Assembly (NCBI RefSeq): GCF_037414475.1 | Contig: NZ_CP147913.1 | Location: 2,356,001 to 2,420,000 of the forward strand | DNA from: Myxococcus stipitatus | Lineage (GTDB): Bacteria; Myxococcota; Myxococcia; Myxococcales; Myxococcaceae | Direction of reading: 5' to 3' | DNA length: 64,000 bases | In this document: positions 54,655-64,000 of the stretch, piece by piece | Layout: every line of letters begins with the position of its first letter | Numbering within the stretch: the stretch's first letter is position 1 | The notes under the pieces: generated by a model | The model's database searches: none | The model's input: the letters and a program-made list of their open reading frames with translations, nothing else | What the model was told of the DNA's origin: nothing | Translations under genes and position numbers: made by a program

Positions 54655-57609
54655 ATGCGCACCAGACACATCCTTCCGCTGACCCTCATATGCCTGAGCA
54701 CCCTCATCGTCACGAGTTGTAGTGACAAGGCCCAGGCACCGCAGCCTCTTCCGACGGGGACCACCATCTCCGGTGGCGACACGCCCGAGGCCCTCGACGC
54801 CGTCCAGGCCAACTGGGCGCCCTCGTTCGACTCCGACTACAACACCCTCACGCCACGGCCGGGCGTCGAGGCCGCGACGAAGGAGCAGACGGACGACGTA
54901 TCGGTGACGCCCACCGAGCTCATCTTCCCCAAGGCGACACACCCGGAAGTCCTCGCCTGGAAGCCGGGGCGCATCGTCGTCGCGGGGCCGGGCGCGGGCG
55001 CGGGAAAGAATCCCCTGGGCTTCGCCCGCCGCGTCGTGAGTGTCACCGAGCGGGGCGAGGACATCGTCGTCGCGACGGAGACCCCTGTCCTGCAAGAGCT
55101 CTTCGAAGGCGACGTCCAGATGACGTTCGACCCCGACAAGGCCCAGCAGGTCGACTTGACCAAGCTCGACTTGGATTGGGCCGCCGCGAACCTGTACGCG
55201 GACGCGGACTTCGCGAGCGAGCTCCCCGAACTGCTGAAGGACAGCGACCCGCTCGAGGGCGGTGACATCGGCGAGGACGGCAGCTCGCTGCCTCCGGCGC
55301 AGCCCGGCGACCCGGGGTTCGGCTGGCTCGTGAAGGCAGCCAAGAAGGTGTGGGAGACGGTGACCGCGAAGAGCTTCGAGAAGAGCATCCCGCTCGAGAA
55401 GGAGATCAAGAAGGAGTTCGAGAACGAGCTCTTCTCACGCAACTACAAGAAGCAGTTCAACCCGTCGGGCAAGTTGCCGATGGAGCTCTCCCTCTCGGGG
55501 AATGGCACCGTCTCCTCGACGCTGTCCTTCAACCCCAAGCTCCAGGTGGGATTCAGGGTCCCGGGCCTTGGCTCCATCGGTGGGGATAACCCGTTCGCGC
55601 TCTGGCTCAACGCCGACAGCTATCTGCGCGCCACCGAGCGTTTGGACATCAAGCTCAACGCGACCCTGGCCTCAGCTGGAGGCAAGTCGGGGGCCGACAT
55701 GGTGGAGATGTTCCGGAATGCCCCCACGACGAGGGAAGAAGTCGCGACACACACCAAGAACTTCTTCATGAATCATCCGGACCTCAAACCCGGGACCGCG
55801 TGGAAGAAGACGCTCTTCATCTCCAAACCGCTCACCCAGACGGTCGCGGCGGGCCCTGTCCCCGTGGTCTTCACCGAGACGTTCCAGCTCGACCTCGAGT
55901 GCGGCTTCGAGGCCAAGGCGGGCATTCACGCGAAGCTCGAGTTGGAGCAGTCGCTGACGTTCAAGTACTCGGCGCGGTATGAGAAGGGGAAGGTCACGCA
56001 CACCGGGCCTGTCGTCGGGAGTGCGAAGCGGTTCGACGTGCAGGTGACGGGTGGCGGGGCGCTCGTCGCGACGTGCGGGCTCATCCCTCGCATCAACGCG
56101 TTCATCTACGACACCGTGGGGATGAACGCGGGAGTCCGTGCGTCCATCATCGGGCGAGCGTCGTATGAAACGTCCTGCGACGACAGCGCGACCACCTGGC
56201 AGTCCAAGGGGACCGTGAAGCTCGGCCTCGCGCTGGGCCTCGGACTCAAGGTCGGAGCGCGCGGGCAGCTCCCGGGCTCGAGCTTCCTCGGGACCTCCGG
56301 CACCAAGCTCGGAGCGACGTGGTATCCGCCGGAGCTCTACAGCAAGGAGTTCCCGCTGTACGAGAACACCTGGAACGTGTCACCCGGGCTTGGCTTCTGC
56401 ACGCCCAAGTGCACGAACCTGGCGAAAGACGCGCTCGAGACGGACGTCGACTGCGGCGGTGGCCAATGCGGTGGGTGCGCGACAGGAAAGACCTGCGCGA
56501 AGAACAGCGATTGCGCGGTCGGGTTCTGCGCCGACGGGAAGTGCTCGGACACCGACCACTGCAAGAACGGAATCATCGACGGAGACGAGACCGCCACGGA
56601 CTGTGGTGGAGCGCTCTGCGGCAAGTGCTCCCTGGGGCGCGCCTGCTATCAGCATGGCGACTGCAAGAGCAACGCATGCAAGCTGCTGCCACAGAGCGGC
56701 TCCGCGATGGGGTTCTGCGTGGCGGATGCCTGCCAGGACAACGTCAAGGACAACGGGGAGTGTGCGGCCGACTGCGGCGGCAGCTGCAACGCCTGCGCCC
56801 TGGGCACCTACTGCGACAAGGACGCCCAATGCGCGAGCGGGGCCAGCAACGGCCATCAATGCGTCAGCGCGGCGTGCAAGGACCTGAAGCTCAGCCCTGG
56901 TGAGTCGGACATCGATTGTGGAGCCGCTTGCTTCACCGGCTGCGCGCAGGGACAGAAGTGCTTCGTGGACGCCGACTGCGGTGCCGGGAGCTGCCTTGCG
57001 GGCATCTGCCAGAACCAGGGGTTCTCGAGCTGCGCCCAGCGTCGCGCCGCCGACCCGGCGGCCCCCGACGGCAACTACACGCTCTATGTCGGCAACGACC
57101 CTCAAAAGCCATGGACGGCCTACTGCGTGGACATGGCGGGCACGCCCAAGGAGTACCTCACGCTCCAGAACACGACGAACGCCAACTTCTCGCAGTACAC
57201 CGCCGGAGGGGCATCTCCCGGGACGGACCTGCGTACGCGATTCATGAAGGTCCGAATGGATCCGGCGACGCTCCAGATCAACCCCGCAGATTTGACGTTC
57301 GCCACATCGACCGGCAGCGTTTCCCACAGCCAGGCCACGGTCGCGTCGATGCCTTACGGCGCCGCCGCGGATTGCTTGAGCTCGGGGAGCGCCGCTGGCG
57401 TCGCGAACCTCGACTTCACGGGGCTGCCGTTCGTTGCCGCGCCCAACCAGTTCGCCGTCGGTGGCTTTGAAGCGAACGGCTCGACCACCTATGGCGGAGG
57501 CGGGCGCACGGTGGACCTCAAGGGCGGCGGCTATTGCGGCTGGAACACGGTGGTCGGCGGAAATCCGCTCACCCTCGTCAAGGCCATCCAGCTCGTCTAC
57601 TTGCCCTGA
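54655..57609 (+). CDS. Secreted Cys-rich lipoprotein with a C-terminal GON domain
   Basis: 984 aa; lipobox VTSC. Residues ~25-580 are a large region with no clear family, including beta-rich parts. About residues 582-785 hold four or five Cys-rich repeats with the pattern DTDVDCGG..CGGC..G..C....DC..GFCxxGKC, a motif of myxobacterial surface proteins. From about residue 789, SSCAQRRAADPAAPDGNYTLYVG... WTAYCVDMAGTPKEYLTLQN ... GGYCGWNTVVGGN matches the GON domain known from ADAMTS9/20 metalloproteases and some bacterial proteins, with its 4 Cys. It probably binds a ligand outside the cell. Its stop overlaps the convergent peptidase gene by 13 bases. Confidence 0.82.
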   Translation: MRTRHILPLTLICLSTLIVTSCSDKAQAPQPLPTGTTISGGDTPEALDAVQANWAPSFDSDYNTLTPRPGVEAATKEQTDDVSVTPTELIFPKATHPEVLAWKPGRIVVAGPGAGAGKNPLGFARRVVSVTERGEDIVVATETPVLQELFEGDVQMTFDPDKAQQVDLTKLDLDWAAANLYADADFASELPELLKDSDPLEGGDIGEDGSSLPPAQPGDPGFGWLVKAAKKVWETVTAKSFEKSIPLEKEIKKEFENELFSRNYKKQFNPSGKLPMELSLSGNGTVSSTLSFNPKLQVGFRVPGLGSIGGDNPFALWLNADSYLRATERLDIKLNATLASAGGKSGADMVEMFRNAPTTREEVATHTKNFFMNHPDLKPGTAWKKTLFISKPLTQTVAAGPVPVVFTETFQLDLECGFEAKAGIHAKLELEQSLTFKYSARYEKGKVTHTGPVVGSAKRFDVQVTGGGALVATCGLIPRINAFIYDTVGMNAGVRASIIGRASYETSCDDSATTWQSKGTVKLGLALGLGLKVGARGQLPGSSFLGTSGTKLGATWYPPELYSKEFPLYENTWNVSPGLGFCTPKCTNLAKDALETDVDCGGGQCGGCATGKTCAKNSDCAVGFCADGKCSDTDHCKNGIIDGDETATDCGGALCGKCSLGRACYQHGDCKSNACKLLPQSGSAMGFCVADACQDNVKDNGECAADCGGSCNACALGTYCDKDAQCASGASNGHQCVSAACKDLKLSPGESDIDCGAACFTGCAQGQKCFVDADCGAGSCLAGICQNQGFSSCAQRRAADPAAPDGNYTLYVGNDPQKPWTAYCVDMAGTPKEYLTLQNTTNANFSQYTAGGASPGTDLRTRFMKVRMDPATLQINPADLTFATSTGSVSHSQATVASMPYGAAADCLSSGSAAGVANLDFTGLPFVAAPNQFAVGGFEANGSTTYGGGGRTVDLKGGGYCGWNTVVGGNPLTLVKAIQLVYLP

Positions 57610-58943
57610 TTGACGTGAGCGGCGGTGGGCCTCTTCCCGCGGGACCATCTGAAGGCGGCGAGCGCCAACACGCTCGCCACCAAGAGGCCTCCGCCGACAG
57701 CCATCATGCCCGAGGACGAGCCACCTTCAGGCGGAGCGGATTCGGGGGGCGATTCCACCAGGCGAATGGAGAGGTCGTCGAACCAGGCGGCCGTCTCCCC
57801 ACGATGGGTGAGCTGTACATGGTAGCGCCCGCGCGGAAGGTCCAGCGGCGCCTCGAATCGTCCCCCGACACGCGTGAATGGAGCGCGTGCTCCGAGCGCC
57901 GTTGCTTCGTCAACGGGCGCTCCGGGTCGGATGACCGCCTCCAGGTCGCGCTCCGCGTTTGTCCCTGCGCGCAGCGAGAGGATGGCCTTCCCCGCCGCCG
58001 GTGACTCCCCACGGAATTGAAGCACAGAGCGCGGTATCGAGGCGTCCGGCACATCACGCCGTCCAGGCACCACGAACGCATCCGAATAGGCGCGCGTCAT
58101 CTCTCCGAAGCCGATGTCGAGCACCCGCGCATCCAGCAAGAGCCCATGCTGCTCGGCTGCGCGGAGCCAGCTCGCACCGAGCGCGGGGTTGAGCGCCTCG
58201 AGTTCGACAGCGAGCCCTCGGGCCCAGGGAGCGAGGGCCTTCGGGGGCACGGCGGTGTGAACGAGGTACCGCGTGAGACCTTGGACGAACAGGTCCTTCT
58301 CGCGCGTATACACGTCCCACAACGCGCTCGAGAGGGCGAGCGAATCGCCATGGGGGACGCCGGTGCGAGCTTCCGGAAAAGAGACATGCACGCGGAGAGA
58401 CCGCGCAGCCTCCGAGGGGAACGCCGAGCGCTCACCCCAGATGGGGTCGCCGCTCTTCAGTGCCGCATAGAAGTCAGCGAGGGCCTCCTTGATGAGCGCG
58501 GGGTCATCGGAGCTTCCGGCCGCATCGAGCGACCAGCGGCCGTCACCGAGCATCGGACGCATCCAGACATGCGCGAGCTCGTGAGTCACCACGTCCGCAT
58601 CGGCGCAGAGCTGGTTGGCCCGCACGCCGAAGAGAATCGCGCCTCGGCCCTCGCAGAGAGATGAATCGCGGAGCGCACCGCCGCACCCTCCGAGTTCGTC
58701 GGCGGAGGTGATGCTGCGCGCGTTCTCCTCGGGGAGGTTCGCGATGAGGAGGAGGCCTGAATGGGCAGTGACGTCTCCGAAGCCGAGGTCCGCGAAGAAG
58801 GCTGTCCCGCTGCGAGCATGCAGCTCCAGGTCGCGAAGGGGCTCGACAGCGGAAGAAGGCAGCGAAGGGTCAGCGCTCTTGACCAGCGCCGTGCATGGAG
58901 TCTGGCCCGCCCGGACGCACCATCGAAGGTCGAATTGAGTCAT
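57597..58943 (-). pseudogene. Zinc-peptidase-like protein with its 5' end removed by an IS3 remnant
   Basis: 448 residues remain from ATG 58943, which has no ribosome site and no signal peptide. VVTHELAHVWMRPMLGDGRW carries HExxH, with a downstream Glu in ALIKEALADFYAAL as possible third zinc ligand. A C-terminal membrane anchor (GMMAVGGGLLVASVLALAAF) then KRP shows the protein should be exported, so a leader is missing. The IS3 remnant begins 7 bases upstream of the ATG. The remaining frame is intact; if an alternative leader is used it could still work, but more likely it is broken. Confidence 0.7.
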
Positions 58944-58949
58944 TGGGCG

Positions 58950-59170
58950 TGGCCCGGTTTCGTAGACAGGTTGTTGCGGCGAATTGCTCGAACTCGACCG
59001 GGCTGACATAGCCCAGGGATGAGTGGCGACGCTTCCTGTTGTAGAACATCTCCACGGACTCGAACAACGCACGCTTCGCGTCCTCACGCGTCTTGAAGCG
59101 AGTGACGTAGACGAGTGCCAGCTTCAGCGTCGAGAGGAAGCTCTCGCCAACCGCGTTGCCCTCGAAGTCC
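58950..59170 (-). mobile_element. IS3-family transposase (OrfB) C-terminal fragment
   Basis: On the minus strand GNAVGESFLSTLKLALVYV, then RFKTREDAKRALFESVEMF and YNRKRRHSSLGYVSPVEFEQ follow in one frame: the DDE-domain end with the catalytic Glu region and the RRHSxLGY..P..FE signature. Only ~75 residues remain, so the element is dead. The downstream end abuts the truncated peptidase gene. No complete inverted repeats were found in 58944-59411. Confidence 0.8.
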
Positions 59171-59411
59171 CTGGCATCTGGGATGACCGCCGCTACCTCG
59201 ATATGGCCCTGCTGAACTCAACCCCAGACACCGCGGAGTAATGCCGCCAGTCAGTTCCAGCGAAAGCTCCGGCTCAAAGAGTCGGTCGCGAGCCGCGGGT
59301 CCCCGACTGCTACGTCAACACGGCAAATCAGGCGATGCGGTGCGAGCGACCTGGACACTTGGATGGCACCTGGAGATTGCAATCGATTCCCGGGCCGTGC
59401 ATTGAAACGTC

Positions 59412-60257
59412 GTGTCCTCCGCACCCGTCCTTGGATTCGGTCGCTATCTCGGCACACCCCTCCAGCGCATGGAGGTAGCGGGGCTCGTCCTGACGGAGAG
59501 CACCTATCCTCCCGGCGCCGTCCTCGCCCTCCACCGACACCGGCACGCGGGCTTCCGGCTCACGCTGGAAGGCGGCTTCACGGATGTGTTGGAGGGACGT
59601 GCCCGGGAATGCCACCCCAGGTCGGTGGCCTTCCAGGCACCCGACGTCGCCCACGAGCAGCGCATCGCCGGTCGGCGCACCCGCACCTTCAACGTTGACT
59701 TCTCCGAGGCGGTCTGGCGGTCGCGCTATCCCCTCGTGTCCCGGCTGGACAGCCAGATGGAACTCACCTCCGCGCGGATGTCCACGCTGAGCGCGCGCCT
59801 CTATCAAGAGTTCCACCGTGGCGATGACGTGGCGGCGATGGCTATCGAAGGGCTGGTATTGGAGCTGCTGGCGGAGGCAGTCCGCGCCACGACGTCCATG
59901 AAGGCGTCGACCCCTCCCACGTGGCTCTTACGAGTGAGGGAGCTACTCGATGCGGTCCGAGGTCCGCCTCCCACGCTCGCGCAACTGGCTCGCGAAGCAG
60001 GGGTCAGCCCCACGCAACTGGGCCGAGGCTTCCGCCAGTTCTTCCAGTGCACTCCCGCCGACCACCTGCGCCGCTCTCGATTGGAGCGCGCCAGCCGGGC
60101 GCTGCGGGAGACAGCGCACTCCCTCAGCGACATCGCGCTGGAGGCGGGCTACTGCGACCAGAGTCACATGACGCGCGAATTCAGCCGCCGGCTCCGCCTG
60201 ACACCCGCAGAGTACCGGCGACTGCTCACGGGCCGTTCGTTTCGTCCAACGGAATGA
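59412..60257 (+). CDS. AraC-family transcription regulator
   Basis: 281 aa from GTG. The N-terminal ~150 residues form a cupin-type sensor (GAVLALHRHRHAGFRLTLEGGFTDVLEG). The C-terminal ~100 residues hold two helix-turn-helix units: PTLAQLAREAGVSPTQLGRGFRQ and HSLSDIALEAGYCDQSHMTREF, with the RLTPAEYRR end. It most likely controls a neighbouring gene such as the HExxH lipoprotein 46 bases downstream. No clear ribosome site is seen. Confidence 0.88.
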   Translation: MSSAPVLGFGRYLGTPLQRMEVAGLVLTESTYPPGAVLALHRHRHAGFRLTLEGGFTDVLEGRARECHPRSVAFQAPDVAHEQRIAGRRTRTFNVDFSEAVWRSRYPLVSRLDSQMELTSARMSTLSARLYQEFHRGDDVAAMAIEGLVLELLAEAVRATTSMKASTPPTWLLRVRELLDAVRGPPPTLAQLAREAGVSPTQLGRGFRQFFQCTPADHLRRSRLERASRALRETAHSLSDIALEAGYCDQSHMTREFSRRLRLTPAEYRRLLTGRSFRPTE

Positions 60258-60303
60258 GTTCCGTCCAAGACGTCCTCGCTCGACAGGGCTCTGCTTCATC
60301 GCC

Positions 60304-61563
60304 ATGACTCCCGACCTGCTCGACTCCTCCGTCCCGGCTCGCTCCCGGCCCACCGCCTCCCGGCGAGGGGTCCCCACCCTGGCCTTCATCGCCACGTTCT
60401 GGCTGGCATCCTCGAGCTGCGCATCGCGGCAGGAGGTCCCCACCGCACCTGCGCCGGCCGTCACCCGGGTGAAGGCTGGGCGCACGAACTGGGTGCTGCG
60501 TCCCTCCGAGGCGTATGACGCTATCTGCCTGCTGAACCTGCTGCGAGGCGACGAGTTCTACACGCGGTTCTATCCCGCGGAGTTCCAGCGCTTCTCCGCC
60601 CTCCTCGAGCCCAAGGAGAAGGCCGCGCTCGACCACCTCACCGAGCGGATGGGAAAGCAGGCCGGGAAGATGGTGGGGCCCCACCTCACGCTGGTCTTCT
60701 CCGTCACGGGCGCCACCACCGTGGACGGCCTGGCCAGGGCGGTGTCGGACGAGGCCGCCTGGAAGGCGATGCGTCGGGACTTCAAGGCGACGAGCTACGG
60801 TGAGGACTCCGACTTCGGCGAGATGGAGGATGTACGCCAGGACCTGGGCGTGCTGTTCGCATTCCTCCAACGCATCGACTTCCCGAGCATCTGGCACGCG
60901 GAGTACCTGCCCCAGGTCGAGCAGGCCATCGCGCAGCTCGGCGCCCAGGTGGCGCCCCACGATGTAGTGGGATGGGACGAGGACATCCTCGGCCGGTCGC
61001 TCCACGTGGAGGAGCTGAACGCCCACGTCCTGAAGTTCGTCAAACCCCATGGCATCCGAGTGACGGGCTGGAACTTCCTCACCGACCTCACCTACCCGCT
61101 GAGCGTCACGGTGAAGACCGCGGTCCACGAACTGCTCCATCCCCCATTCAAGCGAGAGGGAGCCATCGACGCGCGATTGACGGCCCTGGAGGCGGACCCC
61201 TACTTCCAGCGGCTGGTGCGCGAGCACGACCCGGCGTTCGGCTACACCACCGCCCGGGGACTGACGGAGGAGGACTGCGCCGAGGCCATCGACGTCTTCG
61301 TCAGTGAGCGCCAGGGGCTGCTCCGCACGAAGGATGGCAAGCCGCGCACGGGCGCGGACTTCTTCCGCGACCACGACGACGGAATCCATGTGCTGGCCTA
61401 TGTGCTCTACGAGGAGCTGCGTCGCGCGGAGTTCTCCCCTGGGACGAAGTACGAGGACTTCATCCTGAAGCTGTTCGACACAGGCGTGCTCGTGCCCGGG
61501 AAGTTCGAGCAGCGATTCCGTTCCTATTCGGGCACCTATCCCGTGAAGGCCTTGAAGGAATAG
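60304..61563 (+). CDS. HExxH-motif lipoprotein (putative metallopeptidase)
   Basis: 419 aa. A long basic n-region is followed by a hydrophobic helix and lipobox SSSC (about residue 39). Most of the protein is helical; at about residue 274 is VKTAVHELLHPPF, an HExxH zinc motif with an acidic cluster GLTEEDCAEAIDVFVSE downstream that could give the third ligand. I recognise no named family. It follows the AraC gene closely and may be its target. Its activity as a peptidase is inference. Confidence 0.7.
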   Translation: MTPDLLDSSVPARSRPTASRRGVPTLAFIATFWLASSSCASRQEVPTAPAPAVTRVKAGRTNWVLRPSEAYDAICLLNLLRGDEFYTRFYPAEFQRFSALLEPKEKAALDHLTERMGKQAGKMVGPHLTLVFSVTGATTVDGLARAVSDEAAWKAMRRDFKATSYGEDSDFGEMEDVRQDLGVLFAFLQRIDFPSIWHAEYLPQVEQAIAQLGAQVAPHDVVGWDEDILGRSLHVEELNAHVLKFVKPHGIRVTGWNFLTDLTYPLSVTVKTAVHELLHPPFKREGAIDARLTALEADPYFQRLVREHDPAFGYTTARGLTEEDCAEAIDVFVSERQGLLRTKDGKPRTGADFFRDHDDGIHVLAYVLYEELRRAEFSPGTKYEDFILKLFDTGVLVPGKFEQRFRSYSGTYPVKALKE

Positions 61564-61627
61564 ACCCACGGGAGCTCGGTGAGGTTCCCGGAGTTGGAGC
61601 GCCCGGCCTCGGGGGACTGGGTGAGAC

Positions 61628-63130
61628 TCATTCAGGGACGCGGCGCCAGAGAGGCCCTTCGTTCCTGAAGTGCTGCTGGACCCAATGCTCGCTGGAAGAG
61701 GACAGCTGCCATTCGCCGCGCCCCCCGAGGACCAGGACGTCGCAGCGCTCGAGCAGGGGGAGCATGGAGCGCTGGGAGCGCTCATCCTCGAATGCGGCAG
61801 CCGCGTTGGCGAAGCGCCCTGGGCCTCCCAGCGAGTCACTCAGCATGAGGCCATAAGGGTCCACGAGGACGGGGGCTCCGCGTGGGATGCCAGGGATTCG
61901 CCCGGCCGCGATGGCCCAGGCGGGCTCGAAGGTACAGAGCGCGGCGTCAGTTGGGGCGGCATTCCGCAAAGTGTTCCCGAGCGCGAGCAGGCCACGGTCG
62001 CTCTGTTTCGCCGCGCGGATGGCCACGGGAAGCGGTGATAGCGCGAGGAGTATCACCGTGGCGGTGACCAGCGCGGCCTGCGTGCGCGAGCGCGTCTGGG
62101 CCCAGCGCAGGGGCACGGAGGCCCCCAGCCCCGCGAGGACCGCCATGGTGGGCGCCAGGTGGGCGTTGTATTGAATCCAATAGCTCTTCGACGACAGGAA
62201 CGTCGCGACCGTCAGGAGCCAGGCAGCGGAGAAGAGTCGCTCTGCGACGGCCTCTCGTCGACCTGTTCGGGACAGAGCCAGGAGCAGGCCCAAGAGGCTG
62301 AGCGCGGTGAGCCCCACGTGGCCCTCGCGCAGAATCAAGAGCAGCCGACGCCAGACATCCAGCTCACCATCCGGAGGACGGAGCAGTTGGAAGCGCAGGA
62401 GGCCGTCGAGCATGGCGGTCGGTGCGAGAGCGAAGAAGGGCCCCAGCCAGACCAGGCCCACGACCGCTGCGACGAGCACGACCCACAGGGCACGTCTCCC
62501 CTGCCCCGCCAGCCCCAGGGCCCACACCATGGCGATGACCCACGCGCCGGCCGTCAGCTTGATGGCGCACGCGGTGGCGAGGAGCCCCCCCGCGAGCAGG
62601 TCCCTCCTCCACGGTGAGTCATTGGAACGATGCCGAAGCCAGACCCAGGCCATGGCGAGGCAGGTGAGGTTGAGCAGCGGCTCCAGGAAGAGTCCGCGCT
62701 CGGTGGAGGAGGATTTGGGAAAGACGGCATAGGCGAGCGCGGCCACGACGCCCGCCCACGTGCCCCATTGCGTCTGGGCAATGCGACCGCACAGGAGTGT
62801 ACTCAGCGCGCCGAACACGGGGACGAGCCAGCGGACCACCGTGAAGGCCAGGGCCGCGTCGAATCCACGAGCAAGCGCGGCAACTGGCGCCAGCAACACG
62901 GCGATTCCGGGAGGGTGGACGAAGAAGTAGTCCCGGTAGGGCAGCACCCCGTGCGAGAGAAGCGCCGCCGCGCTGAAATAGACGCCCTCGTCGTAGTCCA
63001 CCGGATGCCCGAGGGCACCTCCTCGGTGGAAGAAGCCCGCGATGCGCAGCAACCATGCCCCCGAAGCGACGAGCACCAAGGGCCACCAGGGGTGGTGACG
63101 CGGCAAGGCGGAGAGACTTGAGGAACGCAC
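61628..63130 (-). CDS. GT39-like membrane glycosyltransferase
   Basis: 500 aa from GTG. About ten to twelve transmembrane segments. The first loop has VDYDEGVYFSAAALLSHGVLPYRDYFFVHPP, giving the Asp-Glu pair and the HPP motif of the dolichyl/polyprenyl-phosphate mannosyltransferase family. Differs from the GT39 at 17407 by an intact Asp-Glu. The C-terminal soluble portion (LCTFEPAWAIAAGRIPGI, VLVLGGRGEWQL) probably faces the periplasm. Substrate unknown. Confidence 0.82.
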   Translation of the reverse strand: MRSSSLSALPRHHPWWPLVLVASGAWLLRIAGFFHRGGALGHPVDYDEGVYFSAAALLSHGVLPYRDYFFVHPPGIAVLLAPVAALARGFDAALAFTVVRWLVPVFGALSTLLCGRIAQTQWGTWAGVVAALAYAVFPKSSSTERGLFLEPLLNLTCLAMAWVWLRHRSNDSPWRRDLLAGGLLATACAIKLTAGAWVIAMVWALGLAGQGRRALWVVLVAAVVGLVWLGPFFALAPTAMLDGLLRFQLLRPPDGELDVWRRLLLILREGHVGLTALSLLGLLLALSRTGRREAVAERLFSAAWLLTVATFLSSKSYWIQYNAHLAPTMAVLAGLGASVPLRWAQTRSRTQAALVTATVILLALSPLPVAIRAAKQSDRGLLALGNTLRNAAPTDAALCTFEPAWAIAAGRIPGIPRGAPVLVDPYGLMLSDSLGGPGRFANAAAAFEDERSQRSMLPLLERCDVLVLGGRGEWQLSSSSEHWVQQHFRNEGPLWRRVPE

Positions 63131-63574
63131 CCGCCAACGCGTACCAAAGGCCTCCCAAGGTGTCGAGGAGGCTCGAGGCCGTTCACGAAGCCCGCGTCCT
63201 CAGACGGCTTCCATCCTGGATGACCGCCCGCCCCAGAAATGGGTTGTAGTGAATCGTGACGGGACCTTGGTGTGCCCATTCGGGCCTTCACAGCCCCTGG
63301 AAGACTTCCTGAACAATCAACGCATCGTTCTCCACACGACATGTCTTGCTTTATCCGCCTGCGCGGAGGCTCCGCTGGACGACGAGTCTTTGGCACTGTC
63401 GGTGAGACATCCCGAGATGTCTCCCAGAGAAAACACCCGTGCATGTGAAATAGCTCGCGCGGAGAGTTCGTTGGACCTAAGGGTGAGCAGCCGGCCACAA
63501 ACGGGATGACCTGCTCGTCCGCACACGCAAGCACGGCCGCATCAAGCCGTCTTCCCCCTCACGGAGTTGAACGA

Positions 63575-64000
63575 ATGAGCCGCCAGGCATCCCCCTCCAC
63601 TCAGAGACGTGCGACGACCTGCCATGAAGGCGCACGCACATGGCGCATGCGGATTCTCTCGCTCGCGGTTGTGGGGACCACCACGGGTCTTGCTGCCTGT
63701 GCCACTCCGGCCGCGCTCACCGTGTCGCCGTCCGGGGTGCCCGCGTTCAGCGAAGACATGCTGTCGCCCGAGTTCTGGGTCCGCCGCGCGCCATCTCCCG
63801 ATGAAGTGCTGCTCGATGCCGACCAGGTGGCGGCGAAGCGCATGCGCGCCTTCGGTCCGAATGGAGGGCTGGTCGACCTGAAGCGCATCCCGGCCACGCT
63901 GACGCGCGCGCAGGTCGCAAGCTGGGCCAAGGATGCGCAGCAGTCGCCCATCCAGGCAGCCATCGACGAACAGGGCCGGTCGGTGACGGCGGCGGTGCTC
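63575..64000 (+). CDS. NlpC/P60-type lipoprotein, N-terminal part
   Basis: 142 residues are visible; the gene runs off the window. ATG 63575 is preceded by ACGGAG. A signal with lipobox LAAC is followed by FSEDMLSPEFWVRRAPSPDEVLLDADQV, typical of the SH3-like first domain found before NlpC/P60 peptidoglycan hydrolases. The catalytic part lies outside the window. The gap 63131-63574 upstream holds no supported gene, though a short open frame with a lipobox-like LSAC (about 63360) may be a remnant. Confidence 0.65.
   Translation, partial: MSRQASPSTQRRATTCHEGARTWRMRILSLAVVGTTTGLAACATPAALTVSPSGVPAFSEDMLSPEFWVRRAPSPDEVLLDADQVAAKRMRAFGPNGGLVDLKRIPATLTRAQVASWAKDAQQSPIQAAIDEQGRSVTAAVL

Noticed and set aside
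63249..63509. An 86-aa lipoprotein gene
   Set aside because: It has a lipobox-like LSAC but no coherent signal peptide before it and no coding bias after it; noted as a possible remnant only.

Overview
The window is high-GC DNA that looks like a delta-proteobacterial predator of the Myxococcaceae type (Myxococcus/Corallococcus-like). The grounds are dense genes with strong G/C third positions, many lipoproteins with LxAC/LxGC signals, DUF4215-type Cys-rich repeats, NtrC/histidine-kinase pairs, RCC1 and GON secreted proteins, and secreted proteases. This is inference from gene style; no rRNA or other marker gene is present.

Region 1 (1-4170) is the most unusual. It holds the 3' end of a PPP-type metallophosphoesterase, then a non-coding RNA (705-838) that folds as a circularly permuted tRNA: T-arm, acceptor stem closed by a GTCA loop, D-arm, anticodon-like arm, all enclosed by a long two-part stem made from the RNA's own ends. 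This is the architecture of a bacterial Y RNA of the YrlA type. It lies directly upstream of a TROVE/vWA (Ro60/Rsr) gene. Two more genes follow in the same operon: an unknown 321-aa protein with a Cys-Leu motif near its C-terminus, and a JAB/Mov34 isopeptidase-like protein. About 7 kb downstream (11079-11917) lie a small beta-grasp-like protein and a ThiF/E1-like protein. Together these suggest a Ro60-Y RNA system linked to ubiquitin-like modification.

Region 2 (4191-10964) holds DUF2267, endonuclease V (nfi), three exported proteins of uncertain role and a proteinase K-like subtilase lipoprotein. Region 3 (11950-17492) has a decayed CzcC/CzcA efflux fusion, then two OmpR/histidine-kinase pairs. 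Region 4 (17407-28530) has a GT39 transferase, an SDR lacking its catalytic Tyr/Lys, and a sigma54-activator/kinase pair divergent from a complete CzcB-CzcA-CzcC heavy-metal efflux operon. Region 5 (29025-43369) has a large DUF4215/Ig lipoprotein, a GNAT and FAD monooxygenase next to a GntR-TetR fusion regulator with a palindromic operator, a TetR/alpha-beta hydrolase pair with two palindromic operators, an RCC1-repeat lipoprotein, an AurF-like diiron oxygenase and a HEIGH metalloprotease. Region 6 (43384-51318) has a CxxCH lipoprotein, IS3 debris, a frameshifted secreted protein, a Tat-exported FAD oxidase, a membrane glycosyltransferase-like protein and a TlpA-like thioredoxin whose first redox Cys is encoded by in-frame TGA with a bSECIS-like hairpin (a probable selenoprotein). 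Region 7 (51319-64000) has a DUF4038-type glycosidase-like lipoprotein, a GON-domain Cys-rich lipoprotein, a zinc-peptidase-like protein truncated by an IS3 remnant, an AraC regulator, an HExxH lipoprotein, a second GT39 enzyme and the start of an NlpC/P60-like lipoprotein.

All start sites, family names and RNA folds were judged by eye from the sequence. No database search or folding program was run.
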